From Phycisphaerae bacterium (lineage in GTDB: Bacteria; Planctomycetota; Phycisphaerae; UBA1845; PWPN01), in assembly GCA_012729395.1 (NCBI GenBank), contig JAAYDF010000037.1, positions 1 through 64,000 of the forward strand: a DNA stretch of 64,000 nt, read 5' to 3'. The translations under genes were made by a program, and so were the position numbers. The notes under the pieces are model-generated. The model saw only the letters and a list, made by a program, of their open reading frames with translations, made no database searches and had not been told where the DNA came from. Every line of letters begins with the position of its first letter. Position 1 is the stretch's first letter. Below, one piece after another: positions 1-8,402 of this stretch.

Positions 1-1
1 C

Positions 2-523
2 AAGGTGATGACCTTTGGCTCGCCCAAGCAGCGGGACATTGTACCGCCGACGACCTTCGCTGAGGGTTGGCAGCGGGCTCGCGAGGTCTACGCATCGTGC
101 GCGGAGGTGCTGGCGGGCCGCGGCGTGACCTTGTGCATCGAGGCCTTGACGCCGGCGGATACGAACTTCATCAATACGGTGGAAGACGCCGCTCGGCTGG
201 CGGATGAGATCGGCCATCCCAACATTGACATCATGCTGGATTGCCGGGCTATGTCGGCCATGCCCGATGGTGTCGTTGGCACCATCCGAAGATTCGGCGG
301 GCGGGCGAAGCATTTTCACGCCAACGAAGCGAGCGGCAAAGGTGTAGGCATGTTGTCCCGTTCGGACGAGCCGCCGCTCATCGACTATACCTCGGCCATG
401 CGAGCTCTGGTGGAAAGCGGCTACGACGGGTGGGTATCGGTCGAGCCGTTCGATTACCAGCCGGACCCGACGACGGTGGCCGAGACGGCGGTCCGCACGC
501 TGCGGAAGGCCATGCAGAAGTGA
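2..523 (+). CDS. Sugar phosphate isomerase/epimerase, 5'-truncated by the window edge
   Basis: The C-terminal 172 or so residues of a xylose-isomerase-like TIM-barrel protein; the frame is open to the left edge, so the true start lies outside. Metal-ligand and active-site segments typical of the family are visible: the Glu of CIEALTP, the Asp of IMLDCRAM, the His of KHFHANE and the C-terminal Glu of VSVEPFDY. Such proteins isomerise or epimerise sugars or sugar acids, or act on inositols, in the cytoplasm. The substrate cannot be told from this fragment. It is followed by other sugar-related genes on the same strand (DUF6807 protein, URO-D-like protein, GHMP kinase), which fits a carbohydrate catabolic locus. 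Confidence 0.85.
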   Translation, partial: KVMTFGSPKQRDIVPPTTFAEGWQRAREVYASCAEVLAGRGVTLCIEALTPADTNFINTVEDAARLADEIGHPNIDIMLDCRAMSAMPDGVVGTIRRFGGRAKHFHANEASGKGVGMLSRSDEPPLIDYTSAMRALVESGYDGWVSVEPFDYQPDPTTVAETAVRTLRKAMQK

Positions 524-606
524 GTGAGGCAGCAAGCGAGCAAGGCAGGGTGAGAGTGAGGTGGTGACGGTAGGGTAGTAAGGCGGCAAGACTCCCGAGG
601 CGCGGC

Positions 607-623
607 ACTGCTCTACGAGCAGT
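607..623. repeat. Small palindrome (ACTGCTC-TAC-GAGCAGT)
   Basis: Perfect 7-bp inverted repeat with a 3-nt loop, in the spacer between the isomerase fragment and the DUF6807 gene. The same core (GCACTGCTC / GAGCAGTGCC) recurs at 39848-39930, so this is probably a dispersed repeat. The rest of 524-696 is purine-rich simple sequence plus a ribosome-binding site. Confidence 0.5.
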
Positions 624-696
624 ACCTTGCGTGGACGGCCAAGGCGAGGAGTCGTGTTTTCTGGTCAAATGGCTTGGTAGGTATCCGGAGGTAGCA

Positions 697-1977
697 ATGC
701 GTCAGAAAGCGGTCAACCGGTCCAGGAGGACGAGGCATTCCGTGATCTGGGCGTCGGTGTTGCTGGCGACTTCGGCTGCGTGCAGCCAGGCGGCCGAGCC
801 GCTGGAGATCACCCTTCAGGTCGGCGAGCGCGGGCTTCCGGCCGGCCCCGTCTGCAACGCCGCCGCCAGGTTCAAGCCGGAGGCCGTGTACACGTTGCGG
901 GCCGGTAGCGCCGCCCGGCTGCTGGGGCAGGCCGATCACGAGGGACGCCTGTGGTGGTGGTCGCCGGAACTGGACCCTGGCACCGGGACGATCGTGTACC
1001 AAGCTGAACCGACGGAGAAGGTGCCGGGCGGGACAGGTGTGCTGGTCGAGCGTGTCGGTGACGACACCATCGAGGTGCGCATCGAGGGCACGCTGCTCAC
1101 CGTTCTCAACTTCGCCGCCAGCCAGGCCAAGCCGTTTCTTTGGCCGGTGATCGGACCGACGGGCGATCCGGTGACGCGGGCCTTCCCGATGAAGCGGGTC
1201 GAGGGCGAGCGGAGCGACCATGTGCATCATCGTTCGATCTGGACTGGCTGGGGCGATGTCCGAACGCGCGATCTGACCAAGCCGGGCACGAATTACTGGC
1301 ACGAGTCGCGCAAGCCGGAGGATCAGGATCGCCAAGTGGTCCGCAAGATCACGCGGACGGTCAGCGGCCCGGTGTTCGGGCAGATTGAAGCGCAAATCGA
1401 CTGGGTCGGCCACGATGGCCGCCGCGACTTCACCGAGAGCCGCGTGTACACGTTCTTTCGCGGCGACGCCGACACGCGGGTGATCGACGTGCGAAACACG
1501 TTTGGCTTTCTCGACAGCGACGTGGTGTTCGCGGACACCAAGGAGGCGGGCATTCTGTCGATCCGCATCGCGACCTCGATGGACGAGATTACCCTGGATC
1601 GCAAGCCGGGGCAGGGCCGCATCGCCAATTCCGAAGGGCGGATGGGGATGGCGGGGTGCTGGGGTCGGCCGGCCACCTGGTGCGACTTTGTGGGTCCGGT
1701 CAACGGCAAGACGGTTGGCATCGCGGTCTTCGACGCACCGGGCAATCCCGGGCATCCCCCGCGCTGGCACGTCCGTGATTATGGGTTGTTCTCAGTGAAC
1801 AACTTTGGGATCAAGGACTTTCCCGACGGTAAAGGCAAAGATGGATCGCACCTGTTCAAGAAGGGGCATGCCGCCCGGTTCGATTATCGCATCGTGATTC
1901 ACAAGGGCGACACGCAAGCCGGCCGGGTGGCGGAGCGGTTCGCCGTCTACGCCGAGACGCTGGCCAAGGCAAAGTGA
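697..1977 (+). CDS. Exported DUF6807 (PmoA-annotated) family protein
   Basis: 426 residues. The chosen ATG follows GGAGG by five bases and gives a basic N-terminus (MRQKAVNRSRRTRHS), a hydrophobic stretch and a small-residue cleavage region ending SAACSQAAE, so it is predicted to be secreted or possibly lipid-anchored (the -3 position of the lipobox is not ideal). The diagnostic segment DHVHHRSIWTGWGDV matches the DUF6807 family, often mis-annotated as methane oxygenase PmoA; no copper-monooxygenase motifs are seen. Planctomycetes carry many paralogues near sugar-degradation genes. The biochemical role is unknown; a part in polysaccharide or sugar-acid handling is only suggested by the neighbours. 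Confidence 0.8.
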   Translation: MRQKAVNRSRRTRHSVIWASVLLATSAACSQAAEPLEITLQVGERGLPAGPVCNAAARFKPEAVYTLRAGSAARLLGQADHEGRLWWWSPELDPGTGTIVYQAEPTEKVPGGTGVLVERVGDDTIEVRIEGTLLTVLNFAASQAKPFLWPVIGPTGDPVTRAFPMKRVEGERSDHVHHRSIWTGWGDVRTRDLTKPGTNYWHESRKPEDQDRQVVRKITRTVSGPVFGQIEAQIDWVGHDGRRDFTESRVYTFFRGDADTRVIDVRNTFGFLDSDVVFADTKEAGILSIRIATSMDEITLDRKPGQGRIANSEGRMGMAGCWGRPATWCDFVGPVNGKTVGIAVFDAPGNPGHPPRWHVRDYGLFSVNNFGIKDFPDGKGKDGSHLFKKGHAARFDYRIVIHKGDTQAGRVAERFAVYAETLAKAK

Positions 1978-2011
1978 GGATCGCGGGGCGGCGAATCGGA
2001 CGTGGGCGCGC

Positions 2012-2080
2012 AGAGCCGCGCCGCAAGCGAACGGTTCTTCTCGTCAGTGAGCGACCGCTTCTTTGCGGGGTCGCGGCTCT
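2012..2080. repeat. Dispersed palindrome family B (AGAGCCGCG...CGCGGCTCT)
   Basis: Imperfect inverted repeat with outer arms AGAGCCGCG and CGCGGCTCT. Related copies lie at 15291-15404, 16966-17084, 36719-36780, 50895-50960 and, degenerate, 54254-54328. It sits 35 nt after the DUF6807 stop codon. A separate fragment GCGGGCTGAAGCCC follows at 2121-2134 and recurs at 44605-44618 and 55678-55691. Confidence 0.7.
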
Positions 2081-2166
2081 GATACGCCACGCACGTCTCA
2101 TGCCGCCTCACGGGCAGTGCGCGGGCTGAAGCCCAGGGCTTTTTCGGTGGTTTGGCGAGTTCTAGC

Positions 2167-3321
2167 ATGACAGCTCATGAACGGTTGCGGACGGCGATGG
2201 CCCTGGGCATGCCGGACCAAGTGCCGGTGATGTGCCAGATGTCCACCGGGCACATTCTGCTCAATAGCGGCGTGGACCCGATCGCCGAGGCGACCGACAG
2301 TGCCGCCTTTGCCGAGTCGCTGTGGCGGATGCGCGAGCTGTACGACTTTGACGGCATCCTGATCCACAAGCCCGGCCGGGAGCCCGGCTGGCTTCTTGAC
2401 GGCACGCGGCGCGAGGAGTGTGCCGACGGGTGGGAGTTCATCTATCCCGAGGGTTGCCGTGTCCGCGTGCAGCGCGACGACGATCCGATCTTTCTGCCAG
2501 CCGCGGGGTACCGCAATCCCGATATCGAGGAGATCGACCCGGCTCAGCCGTTGGCGTCCTTCACCGGCGGTTATCTTTGCTGGCACCTCTGGAAAGGCAC
2601 GCATCCGTACCGCCGCGTAGAGGACATTCCTCCCGCATGGTGTGGTGTGATCGACCTGCTGCGGGAGCGGTGCGCGGGCCGCTACGGCCTGCACGGCGAA
2701 ACGCGCTCGCCATTCGACCACGTGCTCAACCTGTTGTCGGCCGAGAACATGATGATGGCCCTGGTCACGCACCCGCGGAAGGTGCACCCGCTGCTGGATT
2801 GGGCTACGGGCAGTGCGATTGCCTGGTCCGTGGCCCAGATCCGCCGGGGTTGCGACGCGATCAAGGTCAGTTCGCCGTGGGTCGGCGGGCGGTTTATCAG
2901 CCCGGGGTTCTATCGGGAGTTTGTGGTGCCCTATGAGCGGCGACTGGCCGGGGCGGTGCGGGCCGAGGGAGGCTTCGTGTATACGCACACCTGTGGGGCC
3001 ATCGCGGATCGGCTGGAAGACATGATGTCGAGCGGCATCCACGGGATCGAGTGCCTCGACCCGCCGCCGCTGGGCAACGTGGAGCTGGCCGACGCGGTGG
3101 AACGCACCCGCGGCCGAGTTTTCATCAAGGGCAACCTTGATTCCGTGCATACGCTGCTGGAGAAGGACGCGGCCGGTGTGCGCGCCGACGTGCGGCGAAT
3201 GGTGGAAACCGCGGCGCCGGCCGGCGGCTACATCTGCTCGACGGCCTGCTCCATCGCCCCGCGCGTGCCCCCGGACCACGTCAAGATCATGGTCGAGACC
3301 GCGCGGACCTGGTGGGGGTAG
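2167..3321 (+). CDS. Uroporphyrinogen decarboxylase (URO-D) family protein, methyltransferase-like
   Basis: 384 residues covering the whole URO-D fold. The ATG gives MTAHERLRTAMALGMPDQVPV, the usual start for the MtaA/CmuA-like branch (MT..ERv..Al....DrvPv). A zinc-type motif is visible: His and Cys in YTHTCGAIADRL and a late Cys in YICSTACSIAPRVP, matching the HxC...C ligands of corrinoid-dependent methyltransferases rather than the haem-pathway HemE. Family members move methyl groups between corrinoid proteins and thiols, but most environmental paralogues are uncharacterised. The gene is 20 nt upstream of a GHMP sugar kinase and probably in one operon with it. A cytoplasmic sugar-related role is inferred only from context. 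Confidence 0.8.
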   Translation: MTAHERLRTAMALGMPDQVPVMCQMSTGHILLNSGVDPIAEATDSAAFAESLWRMRELYDFDGILIHKPGREPGWLLDGTRREECADGWEFIYPEGCRVRVQRDDDPIFLPAAGYRNPDIEEIDPAQPLASFTGGYLCWHLWKGTHPYRRVEDIPPAWCGVIDLLRERCAGRYGLHGETRSPFDHVLNLLSAENMMMALVTHPRKVHPLLDWATGSAIAWSVAQIRRGCDAIKVSSPWVGGRFISPGFYREFVVPYERRLAGAVRAEGGFVYTHTCGAIADRLEDMMSSGIHGIECLDPPPLGNVELADAVERTRGRVFIKGNLDSVHTLLEKDAAGVRADVRRMVETAAPAGGYICSTACSIAPRVPPDHVKIMVETARTWWG

Positions 3322-3341
3322 TGGTATTATTTGGAGAGATC

Positions 3342-4352
3342 ATGCCGGATGCAGCCATACTGCGAGCGCGGGCGCCGGGGCGGATTGATTTCGGCGGTGG
3401 CGGAACGGACGTGGCCCCGTATTGCGAGGAGCACCACGGCATCGTGGTCAACGCGGCCATCAACTACTACGCCCAGGCCACGCTGGAGCCGTGTGACGAC
3501 GAGCACATCGAACTGCACGCCCTGGACCTGGGCGTCCGTGAAGAGGCCGCGTCGATCGATCTGCTGACGTTGGACGGCGATCTCGCCCTCATCAAAGCGT
3601 GTGTTCGCCGGGCGGCTCCCGAGCGTGGCTTCAAGCTGACGACCTGCTCCGAGATCCCGCTGGGTTCGGGTCTGTCCAGCAGCGCGGCCATCGCGGTGGT
3701 CGTGGGGGCCATCTGCACGCAGTACCGGGCGGGCGGCTTCGACCAGGCGGAAATGGCTCACCTGGCCTTCCGGGCGGAACGCGACGATCTCAACCATTGG
3801 ACCGGTCAACAGGACCAGTACGCCGCCGCGGTGGGGTGGATCAACTTCCTCGAGTTCATCGGCGACGACGTGTCCTGTGAGAAGCCCCTGCTCAGCGAGC
3901 ATACCCTTCGCCAGCTGGAGCGCAATCTGTTGCTGGTCTTCTCCGGTCATGCTCACCTGGCGGGTGACATCCATCTGGACATCCTGGCCGACTACCGAAG
4001 TCGGACGGGCACTGTGCTGCCGGGCATGCACGGGCTCAAGGCGGTCGGGAGGCAAATGCGAATCGCCCTGCGAAGCGGGGATCTGCGGACGTTTGCCGAA
4101 CTGCTCAACGAGAACTGGAAGTACCACCAGATGCTGCACCCGAGCTGTCACACGCCGCAGTTGCAGCGTTTCATCGACGTCGGGCTGGCCCACGGGGCGC
4201 TGGGGGCCAAGGTCTGCGGAGCGGGCGGGGGAGGTTGCATCGTCTACTACGCCCGCGATAGCGAGAAGCTACGCCTGGCCGCCGCGTTGACCGAACTGGG
4301 CGGGAGAGTCATCCCCTTTGCCTTCGATCATGCCGGTGCCGTGGCGTGGTAG
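3342..4352 (+). CDS. GHMP-family sugar kinase (heptose-7-phosphate kinase-like)
   Basis: 336 residues. The start ATG is preceded by TTGGAGAG. The three GHMP motifs are complete: the N-terminal RAPGRIDFGGGGTD, the phosphate-binding PLGSGLSSSAAI and the C-terminal glycine loop CGAGGGGCIVYY. The FGGGGTD signature is that of the HddA/fucokinase-like group (COG2605) that phosphorylates sugars or sugar phosphates at the anomeric position. Heptose-7-phosphate, fucose and related sugars are all possible substrates; sequence alone does not decide. The tight coupling to the URO-D-like gene suggests co-expression. Confidence 0.88.
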   Translation: MPDAAILRARAPGRIDFGGGGTDVAPYCEEHHGIVVNAAINYYAQATLEPCDDEHIELHALDLGVREEAASIDLLTLDGDLALIKACVRRAAPERGFKLTTCSEIPLGSGLSSSAAIAVVVGAICTQYRAGGFDQAEMAHLAFRAERDDLNHWTGQQDQYAAAVGWINFLEFIGDDVSCEKPLLSEHTLRQLERNLLLVFSGHAHLAGDIHLDILADYRSRTGTVLPGMHGLKAVGRQMRIALRSGDLRTFAELLNENWKYHQMLHPSCHTPQLQRFIDVGLAHGALGAKVCGAGGGGCIVYYARDSEKLRLAAALTELGGRVIPFAFDHAGAVAW

Positions 4353-4383
4353 ACCCGCTGATGGTACGCCACCGGCCGCGAGC

Positions 4384-5715
4384 TCAGCGGGCGTGGCTCA
4401 TCGTGCCCAGCAGCCTCAAGGTCGCGTCGACAAGACGATCTCCGGTATCGGGATTCTTGAATAAGGCGTTCGCAGCCTCATATCCGCCCTCGGCCGCGGC
4501 GTGGGCGGTGACGACGTAACCCTGCAACTCCCCGTTGGCCAGTGTGATCACATAAGTGTGAGGCGAGTGGGCTCTGACCGCCTGGGCAAACTCGACGAAC
4601 ACCTCGCCGGGCCAACCGACAAACGACCACGGCCCGATGCCGATCACCTGCACCTCGGCGGGCAGGCAGTGTTTCGCGACCGGCAGGAGCCGTCCCTCGG
4701 CCGCCGCCCGGGCCAGTGTCAGTGTCTCCTCGGCGCCGAACACGTCGCACTCGGCGGTACGCAACGCCGCTCGCGCAGCCCCAGTGCGTTGCAGGTTCTC
4801 CATGGACTCTGCCGCCTGCCGTAATTTAACGGCTGCCTCTGCCGGTGACGGAAACCTCCCGATGGGCAAGTCGGCGAGCAACTCGCGGGCGCAGGAGATC
4901 CGCAACTTCCGTTGATACTCCGCCTGCGTGGCCGCTCGCACGATCGCGTCGCCGAGCGCCCAGCCGAGTCGCTCAGCCTCGGCAAAGGTGTTGCCGCGAG
5001 TCACATGCCGAGGGCTCTGATTCCCCGCCGCTCCGGTGTGGTAGACGATCGGGCAATCCCGGCCGAGCAGATGTTGTTGCATGTATTGCCGGGCCATGGC
5101 TGGGAAGTCGCCGCTGATCAACGTCGAGTCCTCATGCAGCACCGTCGGGTGCATACTGCACACCATCATGGCGGCAATGAACTGATGAGTGTCGGCGGTG
5201 CGTGCCAGCAGTACCGGAACCTGCGCGTCGCGAGGTCCCGAGGGATCGCGCCGGTTGGTGCCCACCGCAGCTCCGTCCGCAATGACTAGCCCGATTTCGC
5301 CCGGCTGTCGCGATTCCCATGCCCGCCGGCCCGCATCGATCATGCCTTGCTCTGCCTGTTGCAGGTAAGCAGGGTCGGGCCCTGGGACCACCGGGTCCGC
5401 CTCGTTGCTCAGATAACGCACGGTCACAGGACCGGAATGCGTGTGCGTCGCCGTCACCATGATGTGGCCCGCGGGGATGCCGGTCAGCTCCGCGAGTCGT
5501 GCCCGCACGCGCTCAGCGATTTCCCGCGGCACAAAGATCAGATCGTTGGCGATGAACATCGTCGCCGTTGCCCCATCGTCCAGGCACAACGCCGTCGAGA
5601 GCAATGGATCGTGCACGCCAGTGCTGACGCGCGGCACATGCGGATAACCGTACAAAAACTGCGGCGACCGCGGTGTGATGTCAACTTGTACCGCCCCGGC
5701 CCGGATGATGCTCAC
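4384..5715 (-). CDS. Neutral/alkaline ceramidase N-terminal-domain family hydrolase
   Basis: 443 residues, GTG start preceded by GGGAGG. No signal peptide is visible. It opens with AGAVQVDITPRSP and contains the metal-site motif ATHTHSGP and the later VCSMHPTVL histidine, all typical of the ceramidase N-terminal domain. True neutral ceramidases are secreted and longer, with a C-terminal immunoglobulin-like domain missing here, so the planctomycete-type stand-alone domain is more likely an amide or ester hydrolase of unknown substrate. It converges with the GHMP kinase gene (31 nt gap) and lies downstream of the amino-sugar block on the same strand, behind a 330-nt repeat-bearing spacer. Confidence 0.8.
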   Translation of the reverse strand: MSIIRAGAVQVDITPRSPQFLYGYPHVPRVSTGVHDPLLSTALCLDDGATATMFIANDLIFVPREIAERVRARLAELTGIPAGHIMVTATHTHSGPVTVRYLSNEADPVVPGPDPAYLQQAEQGMIDAGRRAWESRQPGEIGLVIADGAAVGTNRRDPSGPRDAQVPVLLARTADTHQFIAAMMVCSMHPTVLHEDSTLISGDFPAMARQYMQQHLLGRDCPIVYHTGAAGNQSPRHVTRGNTFAEAERLGWALGDAIVRAATQAEYQRKLRISCARELLADLPIGRFPSPAEAAVKLRQAAESMENLQRTGAARAALRTAECDVFGAEETLTLARAAAEGRLLPVAKHCLPAEVQVIGIGPWSFVGWPGEVFVEFAQAVRAHSPHTYVITLANGELQGYVVTAHAAAEGGYEAANALFKNPDTGDRLVDATLRLLGTMSHAR

Positions 5716-5861
5716 CGTTCAACCTCCCGCCTTCCCCTTAGGCCCACAGATCACTCAGATCGACGCAGATGAAGTGCAGAGGGCGTCTCGGTGGGCCTTG
5801 TCTCATTTCGAGAGGAGGTCGTTCGCCGTTCGCCCGGCTGCTCGGTCGGAATGGCGAATGC

Positions 5862-5960
5862 CCAAGGCCCAATGACCAATCAATGACCAAGCCCGAAGCC
5901 AGAACGCCAACCGCAGTGGGGACGTGCGTCATTCGTCATTCGGACTTGATTGGTCATTGG
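5862..5960. repeat. Dispersed repeat family E with inverted AATGACCAATCAA arms
   Basis: AATGACCAATCAA (5871-5883) is repeated inverted as TTGATTGGTCATT (5946-5958). The left half, GCCCAAGGCCCAATGACC and onward, recurs almost unchanged at 53230-53270. It occupies the 330-nt spacer 5716-6045 between the nagB-like and ceramidase-like genes; I see no gene there. Confidence 0.7.
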
Positions 5961-6045
5961 TGCGTCGCCATGGGTCATTTCTCCCTCCCGGATCTGGGTT
6001 CACCTCAGTCATCTGTGGGCACTTCTGGCTTCTCCTGTCCCCGTC

Positions 6046-6978
6046 TCAGTATGCCTTGTCCCATCGCGGCTCGACGTTCTCGGCGGCGGTCTCGGCGATC
6101 CAGCAGTCCGTTCGCAGTTGCTGATGGAGCGAAGTGGGCAGCCGCGGGGTCACCGGGCCGTGGACGCACAGTCGGGTCATCAGCCGTTGCCACGAGGCGA
6201 ACGAGCCGTCGACGGTGATCGCGTGCATGTCGATGCGGTGTTTCGAGGCGATGACTTCCGCCGGCCCGATGGTGGCCGCCTTGGGCGGTACGGCCGCCAG
6301 ATCCCCGCTCATGCCGAAGCTGCCGTGCAACGAGTTCTGAGCGATGGTGAACGGGCTCAGCGTGCAGATTCGCGGGCCCATGCGTTTCCATTCTTCGAGG
6401 TCGGCCTCGAACTCGGGGGCGTCGGGCTCGATGAAGGCCAGGTGCCCCGTCCAGCCCGGCCCGCTGTAGCAGATGTCCGCCCCGCCCAAGTCGGCGATCA
6501 TCTTGCCGTAGTCGTTGATGTTCTCCGTCGTCGGGCCCTGGATCTGGTTCTCCGGCGGACGCAGGTCAGCGTCGATCGCGGCAAAGAAGAACTTTTTGAA
6601 CGCGTGCATGAACCCCTGCGGCCAGCTCTCGGGAGCGGTCTCGCCGTCCTCGTTGGCGTATTCGTCCATGTTGAAGGTGTACACGTGTCGGCAGTCCACA
6701 CGGAATTTGTTGATCAGGTAGGCGACTTTGCGGTACACCGGGCAGGGGTTGGGCGTGATGAATACCACGTGGCGGCCCTCCTCGGCCGCTTGCCGGATGC
6801 GATGGAACATGTCCACGCACCACATGAACTCCACGTCGCCGTCCGGCACCACCCTGATGCGAAAGTCCGGGTTCGCGTGCCGAGTGATCTCCTCCTTGCG
6901 AATCCGGCGGCACCGCTCGATCGCCGCCACATCGCGAAAAGGCACAAACGTCGCCGGTCCATACCTGAACGTACTCAT
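6046..6978 (-). CDS. Glucosamine-6-phosphate deaminase/isomerase (NagB)-like protein
   Basis: 310 residues, ATG with GGGAGG six bases upstream. Family landmarks are the VYTFNMDEY segment (counterpart of the catalytic Asp72 loop of E. coli NagB) and SGPGWTGHLAFIEP, counterpart of the GxDGHIAFNEP loop. In that second loop the residue equivalent to Asp141 is Thr, while the His143 and Glu148 equivalents are kept. The protein is also longer than E. coli NagB (266 residues), with an extended N-terminus. It lies last in a block with a NagA-like deacetylase, so a role in hexosamine-phosphate metabolism is plausible, but the Asp replacement makes standard deaminase activity uncertain. Confidence 0.8.
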   Translation of the reverse strand: MSTFRYGPATFVPFRDVAAIERCRRIRKEEITRHANPDFRIRVVPDGDVEFMWCVDMFHRIRQAAEEGRHVVFITPNPCPVYRKVAYLINKFRVDCRHVYTFNMDEYANEDGETAPESWPQGFMHAFKKFFFAAIDADLRPPENQIQGPTTENINDYGKMIADLGGADICYSGPGWTGHLAFIEPDAPEFEADLEEWKRMGPRICTLSPFTIAQNSLHGSFGMSGDLAAVPPKAATIGPAEVIASKHRIDMHAITVDGSFASWQRLMTRLCVHGPVTPRLPTSLHQQLRTDCWIAETAAENVEPRWDKAY

Positions 6979-6988
6979 GTCGCCTCCC

Positions 6989-7075
6989 GAAAAATAGTGT
7001 CAGGATGATTTTTGCGTGGCCATAAGGCCGATTGGGCTTTGCTGCTGCGGAAAAATCATCCTGACACCATTTTTC
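6989..7075. repeat. Inverted repeat, family A (GTGTCAGGATGATTTTT arms)
   Basis: 25-bp arms at 6989-7013 and 7051-7075 with one mismatch, sharing GTGTCAGGATGATTTTT, around a 37-nt loop. It fills the spacer between the nagA-like and nagB-like genes, and its right arm encodes the last codons and the TGA stop of the nagA-like gene. The same arm forms the element at 8291-8392; a sequence-variant element lies at 34370-34462. Confidence 0.85.
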
Positions 7076-8228
7076 CGCCCACCCAGGTGATTGCCGCTTG
7101 CATGTCGTCCTCCCATAGCACCAGGTCGGCGTCGGCGCCGGGCTCGATGGCGCCCTTGTTGCTCAGCCCGATGATGCGGGCCGGCGTCAACGTGCCCATC
7201 GCCCAGATCTCCGCGGGCGACAGGTCGAGCCAGCGTATCAGGTTGGCGATACCGGCGTTCATGGTCAAGGCGCTGCCCGCCAGTTGACCGTGCAGGGGAT
7301 GCTCCGGCGAGGCGATGCGCGCCCCGTCGTCCGGCCGGACACGTACGCGATAGCCCCACGGCGTGTCGTATTCGCCCGGCGGCAAGCCTGCGCCGATGTT
7401 CGAGTCCGTGATCAGGGCGACGCCCGCCCAGCCCTTGGCCGCCACCGCCGCCCGGATCGCCGCCGGGTGCACGTGGCAGCCGTCGCAGATGAAGTCCACC
7501 GTCGTGCGCCGATCACCGAGAAAAACCTCCACCGCCCCGACCGGCCGGGCGCCGGGCTCGGTCTCCGGCGGTACGGGGAACACGTCGTAGAAATGCGTCG
7601 CGTGGCGGGCACCCGCGGCGATAGCTGCTTCCGTCTGCTCCGGCGTGGCTCGCGTATGCGTGACGAAAGGCACGATGCGATGTTCGACCAGCCGTTCGAT
7701 GACCGGCAGGACGCCGGGCGTCTCGGGGCTCAGCGACATGGCGGCTACGCGTCCGCCGCACGCCGCGATCATCTCCTCCAGTAACCCGACGTCTCCCGGC
7801 ACCGTTGGGCACGCGGCCCCGGGGATGCCCACAAACGGCCCCTCGATGTGCAGGCCCGGCACGCAGACCGCGCCCGCTCTCGCCGCCGCGGACAGATCCT
7901 CGAGCTGACGCAGCAGACCCGGGCCCAGCATGGGCACCACGGTCGGCAAGACGCAGGTGGTGCCGAACGTCGCGACTTGCTCTAGCCCTGCCCGCAGAGC
8001 CTCCGGGCTTGCTCCGTACTGGTGGTGCCCGATGCCGTGTGTGTGAATGTCGATCAGGCCGGGGGTAAGCAGGCGGCTGCGGGCGTTGACGCACGCCACA
8101 TCCGCAGACAGTTGATCCGCGGGCGGGTCGATGGCCGCGATCCGCCCGTCCGACACGAGTACACTGCCGGCCGTCATCGTGCGACCGGGAAACACCACGC
8201 GGGCATCACGGATCAACGTGTCTGGCAA
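7056..8228 (-). CDS. nagA: N-acetylglucosamine-6-phosphate deacetylase (NagA)-like amidohydrolase
   Basis: About 390 residues. I prefer the TTG at 8228 (GAGG six bases upstream); TTG at 8216 is possible. Amidohydrolase-superfamily landmarks are present in order: the metal motif DIHTHGIGHH near residue 62, HIEGPFVG (the ligand Glu of NagA), PFVTHTRA, ARHATHFYDVF and the catalytic Asp in VALITDSNIGAG, then the late ATLTPA-like segment MGTLTPARIIGL. NagA removes acetate from GlcNAc-6-phosphate in the cytoplasm, giving GlcN-6-P for NagB. The coding sequence ends inside a palindromic repeat (codons Lys-Met-Val-Ser-Gly-stop). Two acetate kinase genes lie just upstream on the same strand, so the released acetate could be reactivated. 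Confidence 0.85.
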   Translation of the reverse strand: MPDTLIRDARVVFPGRTMTAGSVLVSDGRIAAIDPPADQLSADVACVNARSRLLTPGLIDIHTHGIGHHQYGASPEALRAGLEQVATFGTTCVLPTVVPMLGPGLLRQLEDLSAAARAGAVCVPGLHIEGPFVGIPGAACPTVPGDVGLLEEMIAACGGRVAAMSLSPETPGVLPVIERLVEHRIVPFVTHTRATPEQTEAAIAAGARHATHFYDVFPVPPETEPGARPVGAVEVFLGDRRTTVDFICDGCHVHPAAIRAAVAAKGWAGVALITDSNIGAGLPPGEYDTPWGYRVRVRPDDGARIASPEHPLHGQLAGSALTMNAGIANLIRWLDLSPAEIWAMGTLTPARIIGLSNKGAIEPGADADLVLWEDDMQAAITWVGGKMVSG

Positions 8229-8290
8229 TTCTCGCCTCGTCCAGTGATCAGAACCGCGCCCATCTACGCCGTGCCCACCAGCGCCGGGCG

Positions 8291-8392
8291 GCAAAATGGT
8301 GTCAGGAAAATGGTGTCAGGATGATTTTTCTGCGGCGGCAGGGCCTGATCAGGCCCTACCGCCGCAGAAAAATCATCCTGACACCATTTTCC
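8291..8392. repeat. 88-nt near-perfect palindrome, family A
   Basis: Arms 8305-8348 and 8349-8392 pair with a single mismatch and no loop (centre GGGCCTGATCAGGCCC). The outer ends carry the GTGTCAGGATGATTTTT core seen at 6989-7075. An extra partial copy, AAAATGGTGTCAGG, precedes it at 8293-8306. It fills the spacer between the acetate-kinase-like gene and the nagA-like gene and could fold into a very stable intercistronic hairpin. Confidence 0.9.
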
Positions 8393-8402
8393 GGATCAAC
8401 CG

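Noticed and set aside
697-1977. Methane monooxygenase PmoA annotation
   Set aside because: No membrane helices or copper ligands of PmoA; the HHRSIW motif places it in DUF6807.
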